Shown piece after piece: positions 1 through 8,246 of a stretch of 40,580 bases of DNA (the stretch's first letter is position 1; each line of letters starts with the position of its first letter). The stretch is taken from positions 1-40,580 of the forward strand of contig JAMXLJ010000153.1 in assembly GCA_024281095.1 (NCBI GenBank). Reading direction: 5' to 3'. Below the pieces are notes generated by a model. The model was given only the letters and a program-made list of their open reading frames with translations, was not told the DNA's origin and ran no database searches. The position numbers and the translations under genes are program-made. This DNA comes from Acidimicrobiia bacterium. Lineage in GTDB: Bacteria > Actinomycetota > Acidimicrobiia > IMCC26256 > JAMXLJ01.

Positions 1-71
1 CCGAGCACCAGCCGGCTGCGCCCGAGCATGCGCGTGAGCTGTTTCGGATCGGTGGTGTCGATCTGCATCAT
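1..71 (-). CDS. 5' end of an unidentified gene (partial)
   Basis: A reading frame entering from the left edge starts with ATGATG at 71 on the minus strand. Its first A overlaps the TGA stop of the next upstream gene, giving an ATGA four-base overlap, so it is probably translationally coupled to that gene. The visible product begins MMQIDTTDPKQLTRMLGRSR and runs off the window after 23 residues. Too little is visible to name a family. The start is chosen from the overlap, which is repeated at many gene junctions in this window. Confidence 0.5.
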   Translation of the reverse strand, partial: MMQIDTTDPKQLTRMLGRSRLVL

Positions 72-955
72 CCGTCCTCCGTCGTCGGGACCACGTGCGC
101 GGTCCAACCCACACCTGTCGACTCCCCACCGCGGAACCGGCACAACGCTCGCCACAACCCGCCGGCATCGCCGCTCGCGCTCTCGAACGCGAGCGGTGCG
201 ACCCCGAGCACGTCGACCGAGAAATTCAGGTCGTCGACCGTGAGCTCGTCGTCGGCCACGTCGGCGTGCTCGACCGCGACGGCGGATCCACCCGGCGCCC
301 AGCGGGCGCCGAACGCCCGTCCATCGGCGAGCGCGGTCGCCGAGAGCGCAACGCCGTCGGACGTGGTGAGGCCGGCCCACCTCCAGCCGCCGTCGCGCCA
401 GTCGGACGGGCCCCACGTGTGGGCCCGTTGCCCGGTGCCGTCGACGGTGACCCGCTCGCGTCCGAGCAGGATCTCGCCTTCGACCCGACCGGCCTGCACG
501 TAGCCGCGACCGTCGCACGGCGCGGACGCCGGCTCGATCGCGTCGACCGTCGCCTCCCACGAGAGGTCGTGCCCGACCGGAAGCCGCTCGCCGAGCTCTC
601 CATGCAACGCATCGAGCGGATCGTCGAGTCGCAGGCCGAACGCCTCGAGACCGAGGCTCCAGTGCTCGAGCGGCGTCTCGCACACACACTCGGCCCACAA
701 CCCGTCGGCACGGATCTCGAGCATCGCGCCCCGGGGCGGCGCAACGTCGTGGTCGCGCACGATCACCGGGCCCTGGTCGGGACGTACCACGCACGCCCAG
801 TACCACGCGCGTTGCCGCACGGGATGCATCGCGAGGTGCACGTAGCCCCCCAAACCCTGTTCGGTCGCGAAGTCGAAGTACCACGACTCGCTCCACGACG
901 AGCTCGGCCGCCCGCACGCGGCGGGCGTGTGATGCCGCTCGTCGACCGGTTGCAC
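68..955 (-). CDS. Lipocalin/AttH-like hypothetical protein
   Basis: A 295-residue protein of unknown function. The N-terminal third has a SWYFDF motif followed by GGYVHLAMHP. The later part has GTGQRAHTWGPSDWRDGGW. These resemble the two halves of the beta-barrel seen in AttH/carotenoid-hydratase-like and related actinobacterial hypothetical proteins, which often lie near lipid or steroid genes. No signal peptide is visible, so it is probably cytoplasmic. The GTG start at 955 lies six bases after a TAGGAT box, which would make the mRNA leaderless. Its stop overlaps the start of the next gene, so the two are probably one transcript. The family assignment rests on remembered motif shape only. 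An internal later start near the SWYFDF motif cannot be excluded. Confidence 0.7.
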   Translation of the reverse strand: MQPVDERHHTPAACGRPSSSWSESWYFDFATEQGLGGYVHLAMHPVRQRAWYWACVVRPDQGPVIVRDHDVAPPRGAMLEIRADGLWAECVCETPLEHWSLGLEAFGLRLDDPLDALHGELGERLPVGHDLSWEATVDAIEPASAPCDGRGYVQAGRVEGEILLGRERVTVDGTGQRAHTWGPSDWRDGGWRWAGLTTSDGVALSATALADGRAFGARWAPGGSAVAVEHADVADDELTVDDLNFSVDVLGVAPLAFESASGDAGGLWRALCRFRGGESTGVGWTAHVVPTTEDG

Positions 956-961
956 CCGCGG

Positions 962-975
962 ATCCTAGCTACGGT
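962..975. promoter_or_regulatory. Divergent leaderless promoter pair
   Basis: The 26 bases between two divergent genes hold two -10-like boxes around a TAGCTA palindrome (966-971). On the minus strand TAGGAT (967-962) is followed by six bases and then the GTG at 955. On the plus strand TACGGT (970-975) is followed by six bases and then the ATG at 982. Neither start has a Shine-Dalgarno. In actinobacteria a TANNNT box this close to a start codon usually means a leaderless transcript. No convincing -35 boxes are seen. Confidence 0.45.
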
Positions 976-981
976 GTCGCG

Positions 982-1962
982 ATGCGACGCCTGGCGATTC
1001 TGTGTGTGCTCGTCGCCGCTCTCGCCTCGTGCAGCAGCGGCGGCAACTCCAAGGCGAAGGCGGCCACGACCACCTCGAGGGCCGCGTCCTCGTCGACGAG
1101 CGCGTCCTCGGGCGCCACGAGCGCGACGAGCACGGCCGGCGACCCGAGCCATCCGTGCGGGCGCACGGCCACCGCACCGGCCCGCTACCGCCACGTGATC
1201 TGGCTCTGGATGGAGAACCACGCCTGGAGCTCCGTCATCGGCACCGGCTCGGCGCCGTATCAGACCGGCCTCGTCAACGCGTGCGGTTCGCTTCGCGCCG
1301 AGGCCGTCGTCGGTGCGCCCTCGCTGCCGAACTACCTCGGCGCGACCGCGGGCCAGATCTTCGGGATCCACGACGACGAGAACCCGTCGTCGCATCCCCT
1401 CACCGCCGACAACCTGTTCCGCCAGGTGCGCACGGCCGGTGGCACGTCGAAGAGCTACGAGGAGTCCATGCCGTCGAACTGCACGCTGACGAGCGCCGGC
1501 GAGTACGCCGTGCGCCACAACCCGGCGGCGTACTACACCGGCGCCGACGACCGGGCCGCGTGCATGCGCGACGACGTGCCCATGGGCAGCGTCACTCAGG
1601 GCCCGTTCGCCGACGCATTGAGCACCGACACGCTGCCGACGTTCGCGTTCATCACTCCGAACGTGTGCAACGACACGCACGACTGCCCCGTGGCGACCGG
1701 GGACGCGTGGCTCAAGAGCTGGGTACCGAAGATCCTCACGAGCGCCGCGTACCAGCGCGGCGACACCGCCCTGATCATCGGCTACGACGAGTACTCGCCC
1801 GTTCCGAACATGTGGATCGCCCCATCGGTACGGCCCGGCGCCACGTTCGGGCCGAGCACCGACCACTACGCCTTGCTGCGCGCAACGGAGGAGATGCTCG
1901 GCCTGCCGCTCCTGGCCGACGCGGCGAACGCGCCCGACGTGCGCAGCGCGCTCAACGTGTAG
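982..1962 (+). CDS. Secreted phosphoesterase lipoprotein (acid phosphatase/phospholipase C-like)
   Basis: A 326-residue exported protein. The N-terminus has a signal peptide ending in the lipobox LASC (Cys17), then a Ser/Thr/Ala-rich linker to about residue 55, so it is probably a membrane-anchored lipoprotein with an extracellular catalytic domain. The domain carries HVIWLWMENHAW, PSLPNYLGATAG, FITPNVCNDTHDC and DTALIIGYDEY. These match the metal-binding and nucleophile segments of the alkaline-phosphatase-fold phosphoesterase family that includes acid phosphatases and phospholipase C. The Ser in PSLPNY is the likely nucleophile. The substrate cannot be told from sequence. The ATG at 982 is preceded by a -10-like box rather than a ribosome binding site. 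It is transcribed alone, with convergent ogt downstream. Confidence 0.8.
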   Translation: MRRLAILCVLVAALASCSSGGNSKAKAATTTSRAASSSTSASSGATSATSTAGDPSHPCGRTATAPARYRHVIWLWMENHAWSSVIGTGSAPYQTGLVNACGSLRAEAVVGAPSLPNYLGATAGQIFGIHDDENPSSHPLTADNLFRQVRTAGGTSKSYEESMPSNCTLTSAGEYAVRHNPAAYYTGADDRAACMRDDVPMGSVTQGPFADALSTDTLPTFAFITPNVCNDTHDCPVATGDAWLKSWVPKILTSAAYQRGDTALIIGYDEYSPVPNMWIAPSVRPGATFGPSTDHYALLRATEEMLGLPLLADAANAPDVRSALNV

Positions 1963-2016
1963 CCGTGTCCGGGTAGGCCCGGTCGATGTCGAGCCCGCGT
2001 TCTCGGCCGGCGCCGT

Positions 2017-2520
2017 TCACCGGAACGTGACGTTCTCGCGCTCCAGCAGGGCCCGCTTCGTCGCGACGCCGTGCGCACCCCCGCCGTAGCCGCCGATCCG
2101 GCCGCCCGAAGCGACGACGCGGTGGCACGGGACGACCAACGGCACCGGATTGCGCGCCATTGCGGTGCCGACCGCCCGCGCCGCGCCGGGCTTGCCGGCC
2201 ATGGTGGCGAGCTCGCCGTAGGTGACGGTCTCGCCCCAGGGGACCTCGCGACGCAGGGTCTCGAGCACTTTACGCCGGAACGGCGACACGACCGTGTCGA
2301 GGTCCGGCGTCAGGTCGAGCTCGTGATCGGCGCCCGCGAACCACGCGTCGAACGCGGCGGCGACGGCGTCGTCGCGTTCGGGCGCCGCGTCGGTCTCCGG
2401 GTCGCGCACCGCGCCGTCGAATGGCAGCTCGACCCGGCAGACGCCGCGGGGGCCGACCACGACGAGCAGCTCACCGATCGGCGTCGGTTGCCGCCACCAT
2501 CGCCGGCTCGTCGGGTTCAC
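2017..2520 (-). CDS. ogt: Methylated-DNA-protein-cysteine methyltransferase
   Basis: A 167-residue suicide repair protein that transfers alkyl groups from O6-alkylguanine in DNA to its own cysteine. The active-site motif PCHRVV places the acceptor at Cys132. [13 protein letters not shown] (HTH entry) and [15 protein letters not shown] (arginine finger region) are also typical, and GGYGGG follows the active site. Length fits the Ogt/MGMT family. The GTG start at 2520 overlaps the TGA stop of mdh as GTGA. A longer upstream frame is open but would lie wholly inside mdh, so the coupled start is preferred. Coupling to mdh is probably for expression rather than function. Confidence 0.9.
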   Translation of the reverse strand: MNPTSRRWWRQPTPIGELLVVVGPRGVCRVELPFDGAVRDPETDAAPERDDAVAAAFDAWFAGADHELDLTPDLDTVVSPFRRKVLETLRREVPWGETVTYGELATMAGKPGAARAVGTAMARNPVPLVVPCHRVVASGGRIGGYGGGAHGVATKRALLERENVTFR

Positions 2521-3512
2521 GAGATCAGTTCGGTGACCTCGTCGCGCTCCGCGAGCAGCTCGTCGGTGGTGATCTTGATCTTCTCCCGTGCGAAGTCGTC
2601 GTGCTCGATGCCTTCGACGACCTGCCAACCGGAACCGTCGGTACGCACCGGGAAGCCGAACTGCAGGCCCTCGGGCACGCCGTACTCGCCGCGGCTCACG
2701 ACCGCGAGCGACGTCCAGTCGCCCTCAGGGGTGGGCGTGCGGATGCTGACCACCGAGTTGATCGCCGCGTTGGCGGCCGACGCGGCCGACGACGCCCCGC
2801 GCGCCTCGATCACCGCGGCGCCGCGCTTCTGCACCGTCTCGATGAACGGCCCGCGCAGCCACGCGTCGTCGTCGATCACCTCGGGCGCGGGACGGCCGCC
2901 GATGCGCGCGTTGCGGAAGTCGGGGTACTGCGTGGCCGAGTGGTTGCCCCAGATCGCCAGGTTGGTGACCTCGCGCACCGGCGCGCCCGCCTTGTGCGCG
3001 AGCTGACTCTTGGCCCGGTTCTCGTCGAGGCGCGTCATCGCGAACCAGCGCTCGGCGGGAACTTCCTTCGCGTTGGCGCGCGCGATGAGGCAGTTCGTGT
3101 TGCACGGGTTGCCGACGACGAGGATCCGGACGTCGCTCGCCGCATGTTGGGCGATCGCCCGGCCTTGTGGCTTGAAGATGCCGCCGTTGACGCCGAGCAG
3201 CTCGCCCCGCTCCATTCCCGCCTTGCGCGGGATCGACCCGACGAGCAGCGCCCAGTTGGTGCCGTCGAACGCGGTCTTCAGGTCGGACGTCGCGACGACG
3301 TCTTCGAGGAGCGGGAACGCACAGTCGTCGAGCTCCATCACGACGCCCTCGAGGGCTTTCATCGCAGGCTCGATCTCGAGCAGGCGCAGCACGACGGGCT
3401 GGTCCTCCCCGAGCATCGCGCCGGACGCGATGCGGAACAGCAGGGAGTAGCCGATCTGACCGGCGGCGCCGGTGACCGTGACATGGAGAGGCGACGGCTT
3501 GGCGCTGACCAT
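2517..3512 (-). CDS. mdh: Malate dehydrogenase
   Basis: A 331-residue cytoplasmic NAD-dependent malate dehydrogenase, oxidising malate to oxaloacetate in the TCA cycle. Visible motifs are the Rossmann loop [13 protein letters not shown] near the N-terminus, [38 protein letters not shown] and the catalytic-histidine segment [13 protein letters not shown]. Length and motifs fit the malate dehydrogenase type 2 group found in actinobacteria. The ATG at 3512 is preceded by a TAAGGT box with six bases between, suggesting a leaderless transcript from its own promoter. It lies downstream of icd and a J-domain gene on the same strand, and ogt follows with a four-base overlap. Confidence 0.95.
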   Translation of the reverse strand: MVSAKPSPLHVTVTGAAGQIGYSLLFRIASGAMLGEDQPVVLRLLEIEPAMKALEGVVMELDDCAFPLLEDVVATSDLKTAFDGTNWALLVGSIPRKAGMERGELLGVNGGIFKPQGRAIAQHAASDVRILVVGNPCNTNCLIARANAKEVPAERWFAMTRLDENRAKSQLAHKAGAPVREVTNLAIWGNHSATQYPDFRNARIGGRPAPEVIDDDAWLRGPFIETVQKRGAAVIEARGASSAASAANAAINSVVSIRTPTPEGDWTSLAVVSRGEYGVPEGLQFGFPVRTDGSGWQVVEGIEHDDFAREKIKITTDELLAERDEVTELIS

Positions 3513-3518
3513 GGCGGG

Positions 3519-3524
3519 ACCTTA
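3519..3524 (-). promoter_or_regulatory. -10 box for a leaderless mdh transcript
   Basis: TAAGGT read on the minus strand, then six bases (CCCGCC), then the mdh ATG. There is no Shine-Dalgarno between. It lies in the 20-base gap after the J-domain gene, so mdh may have its own start site as well as read-through. No clear -35 was found. Confidence 0.4.
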
Positions 3525-3532
3525 GCGACTGG

Positions 3533-4333
3533 TCAGGGCCGCGCCTCGACTCGCTCGCCCTCGGTCTCGATCGTCCCGAGGAGGAGGTCACGGGCCTCGG
3601 CGAGCTCGTTCAGCCGCTCGGCGGCACCGGCCTCGGCGCCGCCCTGATCGGGGTGTGCGAGCCGTACCAGGCGGCGGAACCGCTGCCGGACGTCCCGCCG
3701 CTCGAGCGGCATTCCCGGGCGGAGCCCGAGCACTTCCATGGCCCAGCGCCGCTCGGAGGGGACGCCCTTCCACAGCAACACGTCGGCGTCCGCGGCGTGC
3801 GCGAAGGCGTTCGTGCCCGTTGGCATCCATCCGGGCACGAAGCCACGGGCGCCGGGCACGCCGTCGATCAGCAATCGCAGGCCGACGCCGTCGGGGCGGG
3901 CGCTCGTGTGGACGGCACGGTCGATCGCGTCGAGCGTGATGCGCCGGGCCGCGGGCGGCAGCGACGCGGCCGCGACGATCGCTCCGAGTACCTGGGGTGC
4001 GGGGTGTCCGTGCACGTCGAGCTCGAGGACGGTGCCCGCGTGCTCGTCGAGTAGGCGGTGACGGGAGCGGTCGAGGCCGTGGGTGTCGGTCTGCAGGCGG
4101 TATCGCAGCGCGATCCGCGGGACCGTGAGCCCTCTGCGCGCGTCGGACAAGAAACGGGGGAGCAGGTCGAGCTGGTCGTCGTCGAGCCCGTGCAGCTGCT
4201 CGGCGACGATCGCCGCGAGCAGGCGCGCACCGTGCGCGCCCCCGCCGGTCGGCAGGTACGCGTCGCCGACCGCGACGCGGCGGGTGGGCATGTGCCGTCG
4301 GGTGTGGCGGATGTTGAGCTCGGCGAGCACCAC
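3533..4333 (-). CDS. J-domain protein with an unassigned N-terminal region
   Basis: A 266-residue protein. The last 70 residues form a DnaJ-type J domain: EVLGLRPGMPLERRDVRQRF, the HPD signature in LAHPDQGG, and a closing helix. This predicts recruitment of an Hsp70 partner. The first 190 residues match no family I recognise. They are rich in Leu, Arg and His and include LPTGGGAHGARLLAAIVAEQ and LLPRFLSDARRGL. No membrane segment or zinc-binding cysteines are seen. The start is GTGGTG at 4333, behind GGAGG five to seven bases upstream and a possible -10 TAGATT at 4353-4348. It lies between icd and mdh. Unlike DnaJ, the J domain is C-terminal, which points to a specialised adaptor. Confidence 0.75.
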   Translation of the reverse strand: MVLAELNIRHTRRHMPTRRVAVGDAYLPTGGGAHGARLLAAIVAEQLHGLDDDQLDLLPRFLSDARRGLTVPRIALRYRLQTDTHGLDRSRHRLLDEHAGTVLELDVHGHPAPQVLGAIVAAASLPPAARRITLDAIDRAVHTSARPDGVGLRLLIDGVPGARGFVPGWMPTGTNAFAHAADADVLLWKGVPSERRWAMEVLGLRPGMPLERRDVRQRFRRLVRLAHPDQGGAEAGAAERLNELAEARDLLLGTIETEGERVEARP

Positions 4334-4391
4334 GACGGCCTCCGGAAAATCTACGAGGCCGTGCTACCCGTTGGACGGCCGGTGGTCACGA

Positions 4392-5585
4392 TCACAGGCG
4401 ATCGACGATCGCGCCGGCGAACTCCGACGTCTTCACCTCGGTCGCGCCCTCCATGAGGCGGGCGAAGTCGTAGGTGACGATCTTGTCCGCGATCGTGGCC
4501 TCGAGCGCCCGGACGATGTCGGCGGCCACGTCGCTCCACCCGAGGTGCTCGAACATCATCACGCCCGACAGGATCACGGAGCCGGGGTTCACCTTGTCCT
4601 GGCCCGCGTACTTCGGTGCGGTGCCGTGGGTGGCTTCGAACACGCCGTGGCCCGTGACGTAGTTGATGTTGCCGCCCGGGGCGATGCCGATGCCGCCCAC
4701 CTGCGCGGCGAGCGCGTCGGACAGGTAGTCGCCGTTGAGGTTCGTCGTCGCGATGACGTCGAAGTCCTCCGGGCGGGTGAGCACCTGCTGCAGCGTGATG
4801 TCGGCGATGTTGTCCTTCACGAGGATCTTGTCGCCGGGCTTGCCGCCGCAGTCGTCCCAGCCGACCGCGACGTCGGAGAACTCCGCGCGCACGAGCTCGT
4901 ATCCCCAGTTGCGGAACGCGCCCTCGGTGAATTTCTGGATGTTGCCCTTGTGGACGAGGGTGACGCTCTGTCGTCCGTAGCGCACCGCGTACTCGATCGC
5001 GGCACGGATCAGCCGCTTCGAACCCGTCTCGGAGACGGGCTTGATGCCGACGCCGGAGTCTTCGCGGATGTTCCACCCGAAGTTGTCGCGCAACAGGCCG
5101 ATCAGCTTCTTCGCCTCGGGCGTGCCCTCTTCGACCTCGAGGCCGGCGTAGATGTCTTCCGTGTTCTCACGGAAGATCACCATGTCGACCTTCTCCGGGT
5201 GCTTCACCGGGCTCGGCACGCCCTGGAACCAGCGCACCGGGCGGAGACAGACATACAGGTCGAGGATCTGCCGGAGCGCGACGTTGAGGCTGCGGATGCC
5301 GCCGCCGACGGGCGTGGTGAGCGGACCCTTGATCCCGATGAGGTAGTCGCGGAAGGCCTGCACGGTCTCGTCGGGGAGCCAGCTCCCGGTCTCGTTGAAC
5401 GCCTTCTCGCCGGCGAGCACCTCTTTCCATTCGATTCGCTTGCCGTGCTTCTTCGCCGCCGCGTCGAACACGAGCTGCGACGCGGGCCAGATGTCGACAC
5501 CGGTGCCGTCACCCTCGATGAAGGGGATGATGGGCTCGTCGGGCACGTCGAGGGTGCCGTCGACGAGGGTGATCTTGTCGGCCAT
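4392..5585 (-). CDS. icd: Isocitrate dehydrogenase (NADP-type)
   Basis: A 397-residue dimeric prokaryotic-type isocitrate dehydrogenase that oxidatively decarboxylates isocitrate to 2-oxoglutarate. Signatures are [16 protein letters not shown] near the N-terminus, [13 protein letters not shown] (substrate loop; its Ser corresponds to the phosphorylated Ser113 of the E. coli enzyme), [31 protein letters not shown], and near the C-terminus the cofactor region [17 protein letters not shown]. Length is slightly below the E. coli enzyme. The ATG at 5585 has AGGAG upstream, and a TACGAT box lies at 5623-5618. It leads a same-strand run with the J-domain gene and mdh, so two TCA enzymes are close together. 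Confidence 0.95.
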   Translation of the reverse strand: MADKITLVDGTLDVPDEPIIPFIEGDGTGVDIWPASQLVFDAAAKKHGKRIEWKEVLAGEKAFNETGSWLPDETVQAFRDYLIGIKGPLTTPVGGGIRSLNVALRQILDLYVCLRPVRWFQGVPSPVKHPEKVDMVIFRENTEDIYAGLEVEEGTPEAKKLIGLLRDNFGWNIREDSGVGIKPVSETGSKRLIRAAIEYAVRYGRQSVTLVHKGNIQKFTEGAFRNWGYELVRAEFSDVAVGWDDCGGKPGDKILVKDNIADITLQQVLTRPEDFDVIATTNLNGDYLSDALAAQVGGIGIAPGGNINYVTGHGVFEATHGTAPKYAGQDKVNPGSVILSGVMMFEHLGWSDVAADIVRALEATIADKIVTYDFARLMEGATEVKTSEFAGAIVDRL

Positions 5586-5659
5586 GTGCAGACTCCTGGA
5601 ACGGGCGCGGGGCGCTCATCGTATCCGGCACCTCCCGAGGCCCGGCCCCGCCCGGGGCG

Positions 5660-5845
5660 TCAGCGGGCGGCGAGGACGGCGAGGAGCGTGAGCACATAGG
5701 CGGCGGCCAGTGCGAGCAGCAGCATCCGCACCGTCGCGCCGCTGAACGCGCGCCCGCTGGGATCGGCGACCTCGAGATAGAGCCCACATGACGGGCACCG
5801 TGGCGCGCCGCCGGTCGGCGAGCCGCACAGCGGGCAGACGGCCAC
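5660..5845 (-). CDS. Small zinc-ribbon, tail-anchored membrane protein
   Basis: A 61-residue protein starting with GTG at 5845, four bases after the folD stop. Residues 4-20 hold two CxxC pairs (CPLC at 4-7 and CPSC at 17-20) spaced as in a rubredoxin-like zinc ribbon. Residues 41-58 (MLLLALAAAYVLTLLAVL) form one membrane helix at the C-terminus. The expected arrangement is a cytoplasmic zinc ribbon anchored by its tail. The function is unknown. The position is that of the last gene of a purN-purH-folD transcript. No named family is recognised. Confidence 0.7.
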   Translation of the reverse strand: MAVCPLCGSPTGGAPRCPSCGLYLEVADPSGRAFSGATVRMLLLALAAAYVLTLLAVLAAR

Positions 5846-5849
5846 GGGG

Positions 5850-6710
5850 CTACCGGGCCGCGCGCCGCTCGGCCGCTTCGACCGCGTTGCGGAAGAGCAT
5901 CGCGACCGTCGTCGGGCCCACCCCGCCGACCCGGGGCGTGATCCATCCGGCGACGTCGCCGACCGACTCGTCGACATCGGGCAGGAGCCGCCGGCCCTCG
6001 TAGCGCACGCCGCCGCCGACGACGACCGCACCCGGTTGCACGTGCTCGGGTTGGAGGATCCCGGGCACTCCCGCGGCCGCGATGACGATCGGCGCACGGC
6101 GTGTGTACTCGGGCCAGTCGGCGACGCCGGTGTGCACGACCGTGACCGCGGCGTTCGCGGTCGGACGCTTCTGGCTCAGCAGCAGTGCGAGGGGGCGTCC
6201 GAGCGTGGTGCCCCGTCCGAGGATGACGACCTCGCGGCCGGCGATCGCGATCTCGTAGTACGCGAGCAGGGCCTCGATGCCGGCCGGTGTGCACGGCACC
6301 GGGCCGGGCATGCTCAAGGCGAGCCGGCCCATGTTGAGCGGATGCAGCCCGTCGACGTCCTTGTCGGGATCCATCTCGAGGAGCGCGGCCTCGTAGTCGA
6401 TGCCGGGCGGCGTCGGGTGCTGCACGAGCATGGCGTCGACGGACGGGTCGTCGTTGAAGTCGTGGATGGCGGCCAACAGATCGGCCTGCGTGGCGTCGGC
6501 GGGCAGGTGATGGTGTGGCGAGTTGAAACCGAGCTCGGTCGCCTTCTCCTGCTTCATGCGGATGTAGCCCGCGCTGGCCGGGTCATCGCCCACGAGGATC
6601 GTGCCGAGCCCCGGACGGTGACCGTTCTCGACGAGCTTCGCGATGCGCGGCGCCAGATCCGCGAACACCGCCTCCGCCACGGGCCCGCCGGGCATCAGTT
6701 TCGCAGTCAT
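5850..6710 (-). CDS. folD: Methylenetetrahydrofolate dehydrogenase/cyclohydrolase
   Basis: A 286-residue bifunctional enzyme converting 5,10-methylene-THF to 10-formyl-THF, the one-carbon donor used by PurN and PurH encoded just upstream. The catalytic segment SAGYIRMKQEKATELGF has the expected Tyr and Lys. DVDGLHPLNMGRL is the substrate loop. The dinucleotide-binding loop is VILGRGTTLGRPLALLL, the actinobacterial variant of the usual GRSxxVGxP. The C-terminus has DVDESVGDVAGWITPRVGGVGPTT. The ATG at 6710 is 15 bases after the purH stop, so it is co-transcribed. The shared folate chemistry explains the operon. Confidence 0.95.
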   Translation of the reverse strand: MTAKLMPGGPVAEAVFADLAPRIAKLVENGHRPGLGTILVGDDPASAGYIRMKQEKATELGFNSPHHHLPADATQADLLAAIHDFNDDPSVDAMLVQHPTPPGIDYEAALLEMDPDKDVDGLHPLNMGRLALSMPGPVPCTPAGIEALLAYYEIAIAGREVVILGRGTTLGRPLALLLSQKRPTANAAVTVVHTGVADWPEYTRRAPIVIAAAGVPGILQPEHVQPGAVVVGGGVRYEGRRLLPDVDESVGDVAGWITPRVGGVGPTTVAMLFRNAVEAAERRAAR

Positions 6711-6725
6711 CTCTGTGATGCCTCC

Positions 6726-8246
6726 TCAGTGGAGGAAGTGCCGTTCGCCGGTGAACACCATCGCTACTCCGAGCTCGTCCGCGCGCGCGATGTTCACCTC
6801 GTCGCGTATGGCGCCACCGGGCTGCACGATGACCGCGACACCGGCTGACGCGGCCGCCTCGATCCCGTCGGGGAACGGATAGAACGCGTCGCTCGCGCTC
6901 GCGCCACCCTTGGCCCGTCCGTCCGCCTTCTTCGCCGCGATCTCCCCCGCCTCGACCCGGTTCTGCTGCCCGGCGCCGATGCCGACGGCCTGGCCGCCCT
7001 TCACGAGCACGATCGAGTTCGACTTCACGTGCCCGCAGATGCGCCACGCCAGTTCGGCGTCGCGCCATTGTTCCTCGGTGGGTGCGACGCGTGTGACGAC
7101 CTTCCACTGGTCGCGCGTGGCGGCGAAGTGGTGCGGCTCCTGCACGAGGAACCCGCCCGCGAGCTGGCGGTAGTCGCGGGTTTGTGGGCCGGGCGCGGGC
7201 GCCTCGAGCAGGCGCGTGTTCTTTCGCTTGGCCCTGAGCATGTCGAGCGTGCCGGGCTCGTACGACGGCGCGATGACCACGTCGGCCTGTGGGCCGGCGA
7301 CCATCGCGGCCGCAGTGGCTTCGTCGAGCGGCCGGTTCAATGCGACGATGCCACCGAAGGCAGACCGCTCGTCGCACTCCAGCGCGCGCTGATACGCGGT
7401 CGCGGGGTCGCCGGCGACGGCGACGCCGCACGGGTTCGCGTGCTTGATGATGGCGCACGTCGGTTGGTCGCCGAGGTCGTGCACCAAGCGCCATGCGGCG
7501 TCGGTGTCGTAGTAGTTGAGGTATGACAGCGCGAGGCCGCTGTGCTGCACGACGTCGTCCCACCAGCTGCGCGTGCCGGCCGCTCGGTACCGCGCCGCCT
7601 GCTGGTGCGGGTTCTCGCCGTAGCGGAGGTGCTCGTCGGTGCGGTCGAGCGCCACGACGAGGTGCTGCGGCAGCAGCTCGTCATGTTGGAGCCACTCGAG
7701 GATCGCGGCGTCGAACGCAGCGGTCGTCGCGAATGCGTCGATCGCGAGCTCACGGCGCGTGTCGTCGCCGATGGTGCCGTCGTTCGCGTCGAGCTCCGTG
7801 ACGAGTCCCTCGTACTGCTCGGCGGACGTGATCACCGTGACCCACGCGTGGTTCTTCGCCGCGGCTCGGATCATGGCGGGACCACCGATGTCGATGGTCT
7901 CGATGTCGGGTCGCTCGGTGAACGGATACAGGCTCGTGACGACGAGCTGGAACGGCGCGATGCCGTGGCGTTCGAGGTCTTCGCGATGCGTCGGCTTGCC
8001 GAGGTCGGCGAGGATGCCCCCGTGGACCTTCGGGTGCAGCGTGACGACGCGGTGGTCGAGCATCTCGGGCGCGCCGGTGACCTGCTCGACCGTCGTCACG
8101 GGCAGGCCAGCCTCTTGCAGCGCACGGGCCGTGCCGCCCGACGAGACGAGCTCGACACCATGGCGCACGAGCGCCCGCGCGAGGTCGACGACACCGGTCT
8201 TGTCGTAGACCGACAGCAATGCCCGTTCGATCTTGATCCGACTCAC
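6726..8246 (-). CDS. purH: AICAR transformylase/IMP cyclohydrolase
   Basis: A 506-residue bifunctional enzyme for the last two steps of IMP synthesis, using 10-formyl-THF. The N-terminal IMP cyclohydrolase domain shows RALLSVYDKTGVVDLARAL, LVSSGGTARAL and TLHPKVHGGILAD. The larger AICAR transformylase domain has RYGENPHQQAA, IIKHANPCGVAV, ALECDERSAFGGIVALN and a C-terminal SDAFYPFPDGIEAA. Length is typical. The GTG at 8246 overlaps the purN TGA stop as GTGA, so the two are translationally coupled. folD follows after 15 bases. Confidence 0.95.
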   Translation of the reverse strand: MSRIKIERALLSVYDKTGVVDLARALVRHGVELVSSGGTARALQEAGLPVTTVEQVTGAPEMLDHRVVTLHPKVHGGILADLGKPTHREDLERHGIAPFQLVVTSLYPFTERPDIETIDIGGPAMIRAAAKNHAWVTVITSAEQYEGLVTELDANDGTIGDDTRRELAIDAFATTAAFDAAILEWLQHDELLPQHLVVALDRTDEHLRYGENPHQQAARYRAAGTRSWWDDVVQHSGLALSYLNYYDTDAAWRLVHDLGDQPTCAIIKHANPCGVAVAGDPATAYQRALECDERSAFGGIVALNRPLDEATAAAMVAGPQADVVIAPSYEPGTLDMLRAKRKNTRLLEAPAPGPQTRDYRQLAGGFLVQEPHHFAATRDQWKVVTRVAPTEEQWRDAELAWRICGHVKSNSIVLVKGGQAVGIGAGQQNRVEAGEIAAKKADGRAKGGASASDAFYPFPDGIEAAASAGVAVIVQPGGAIRDEVNIARADELGVAMVFTGERHFLH

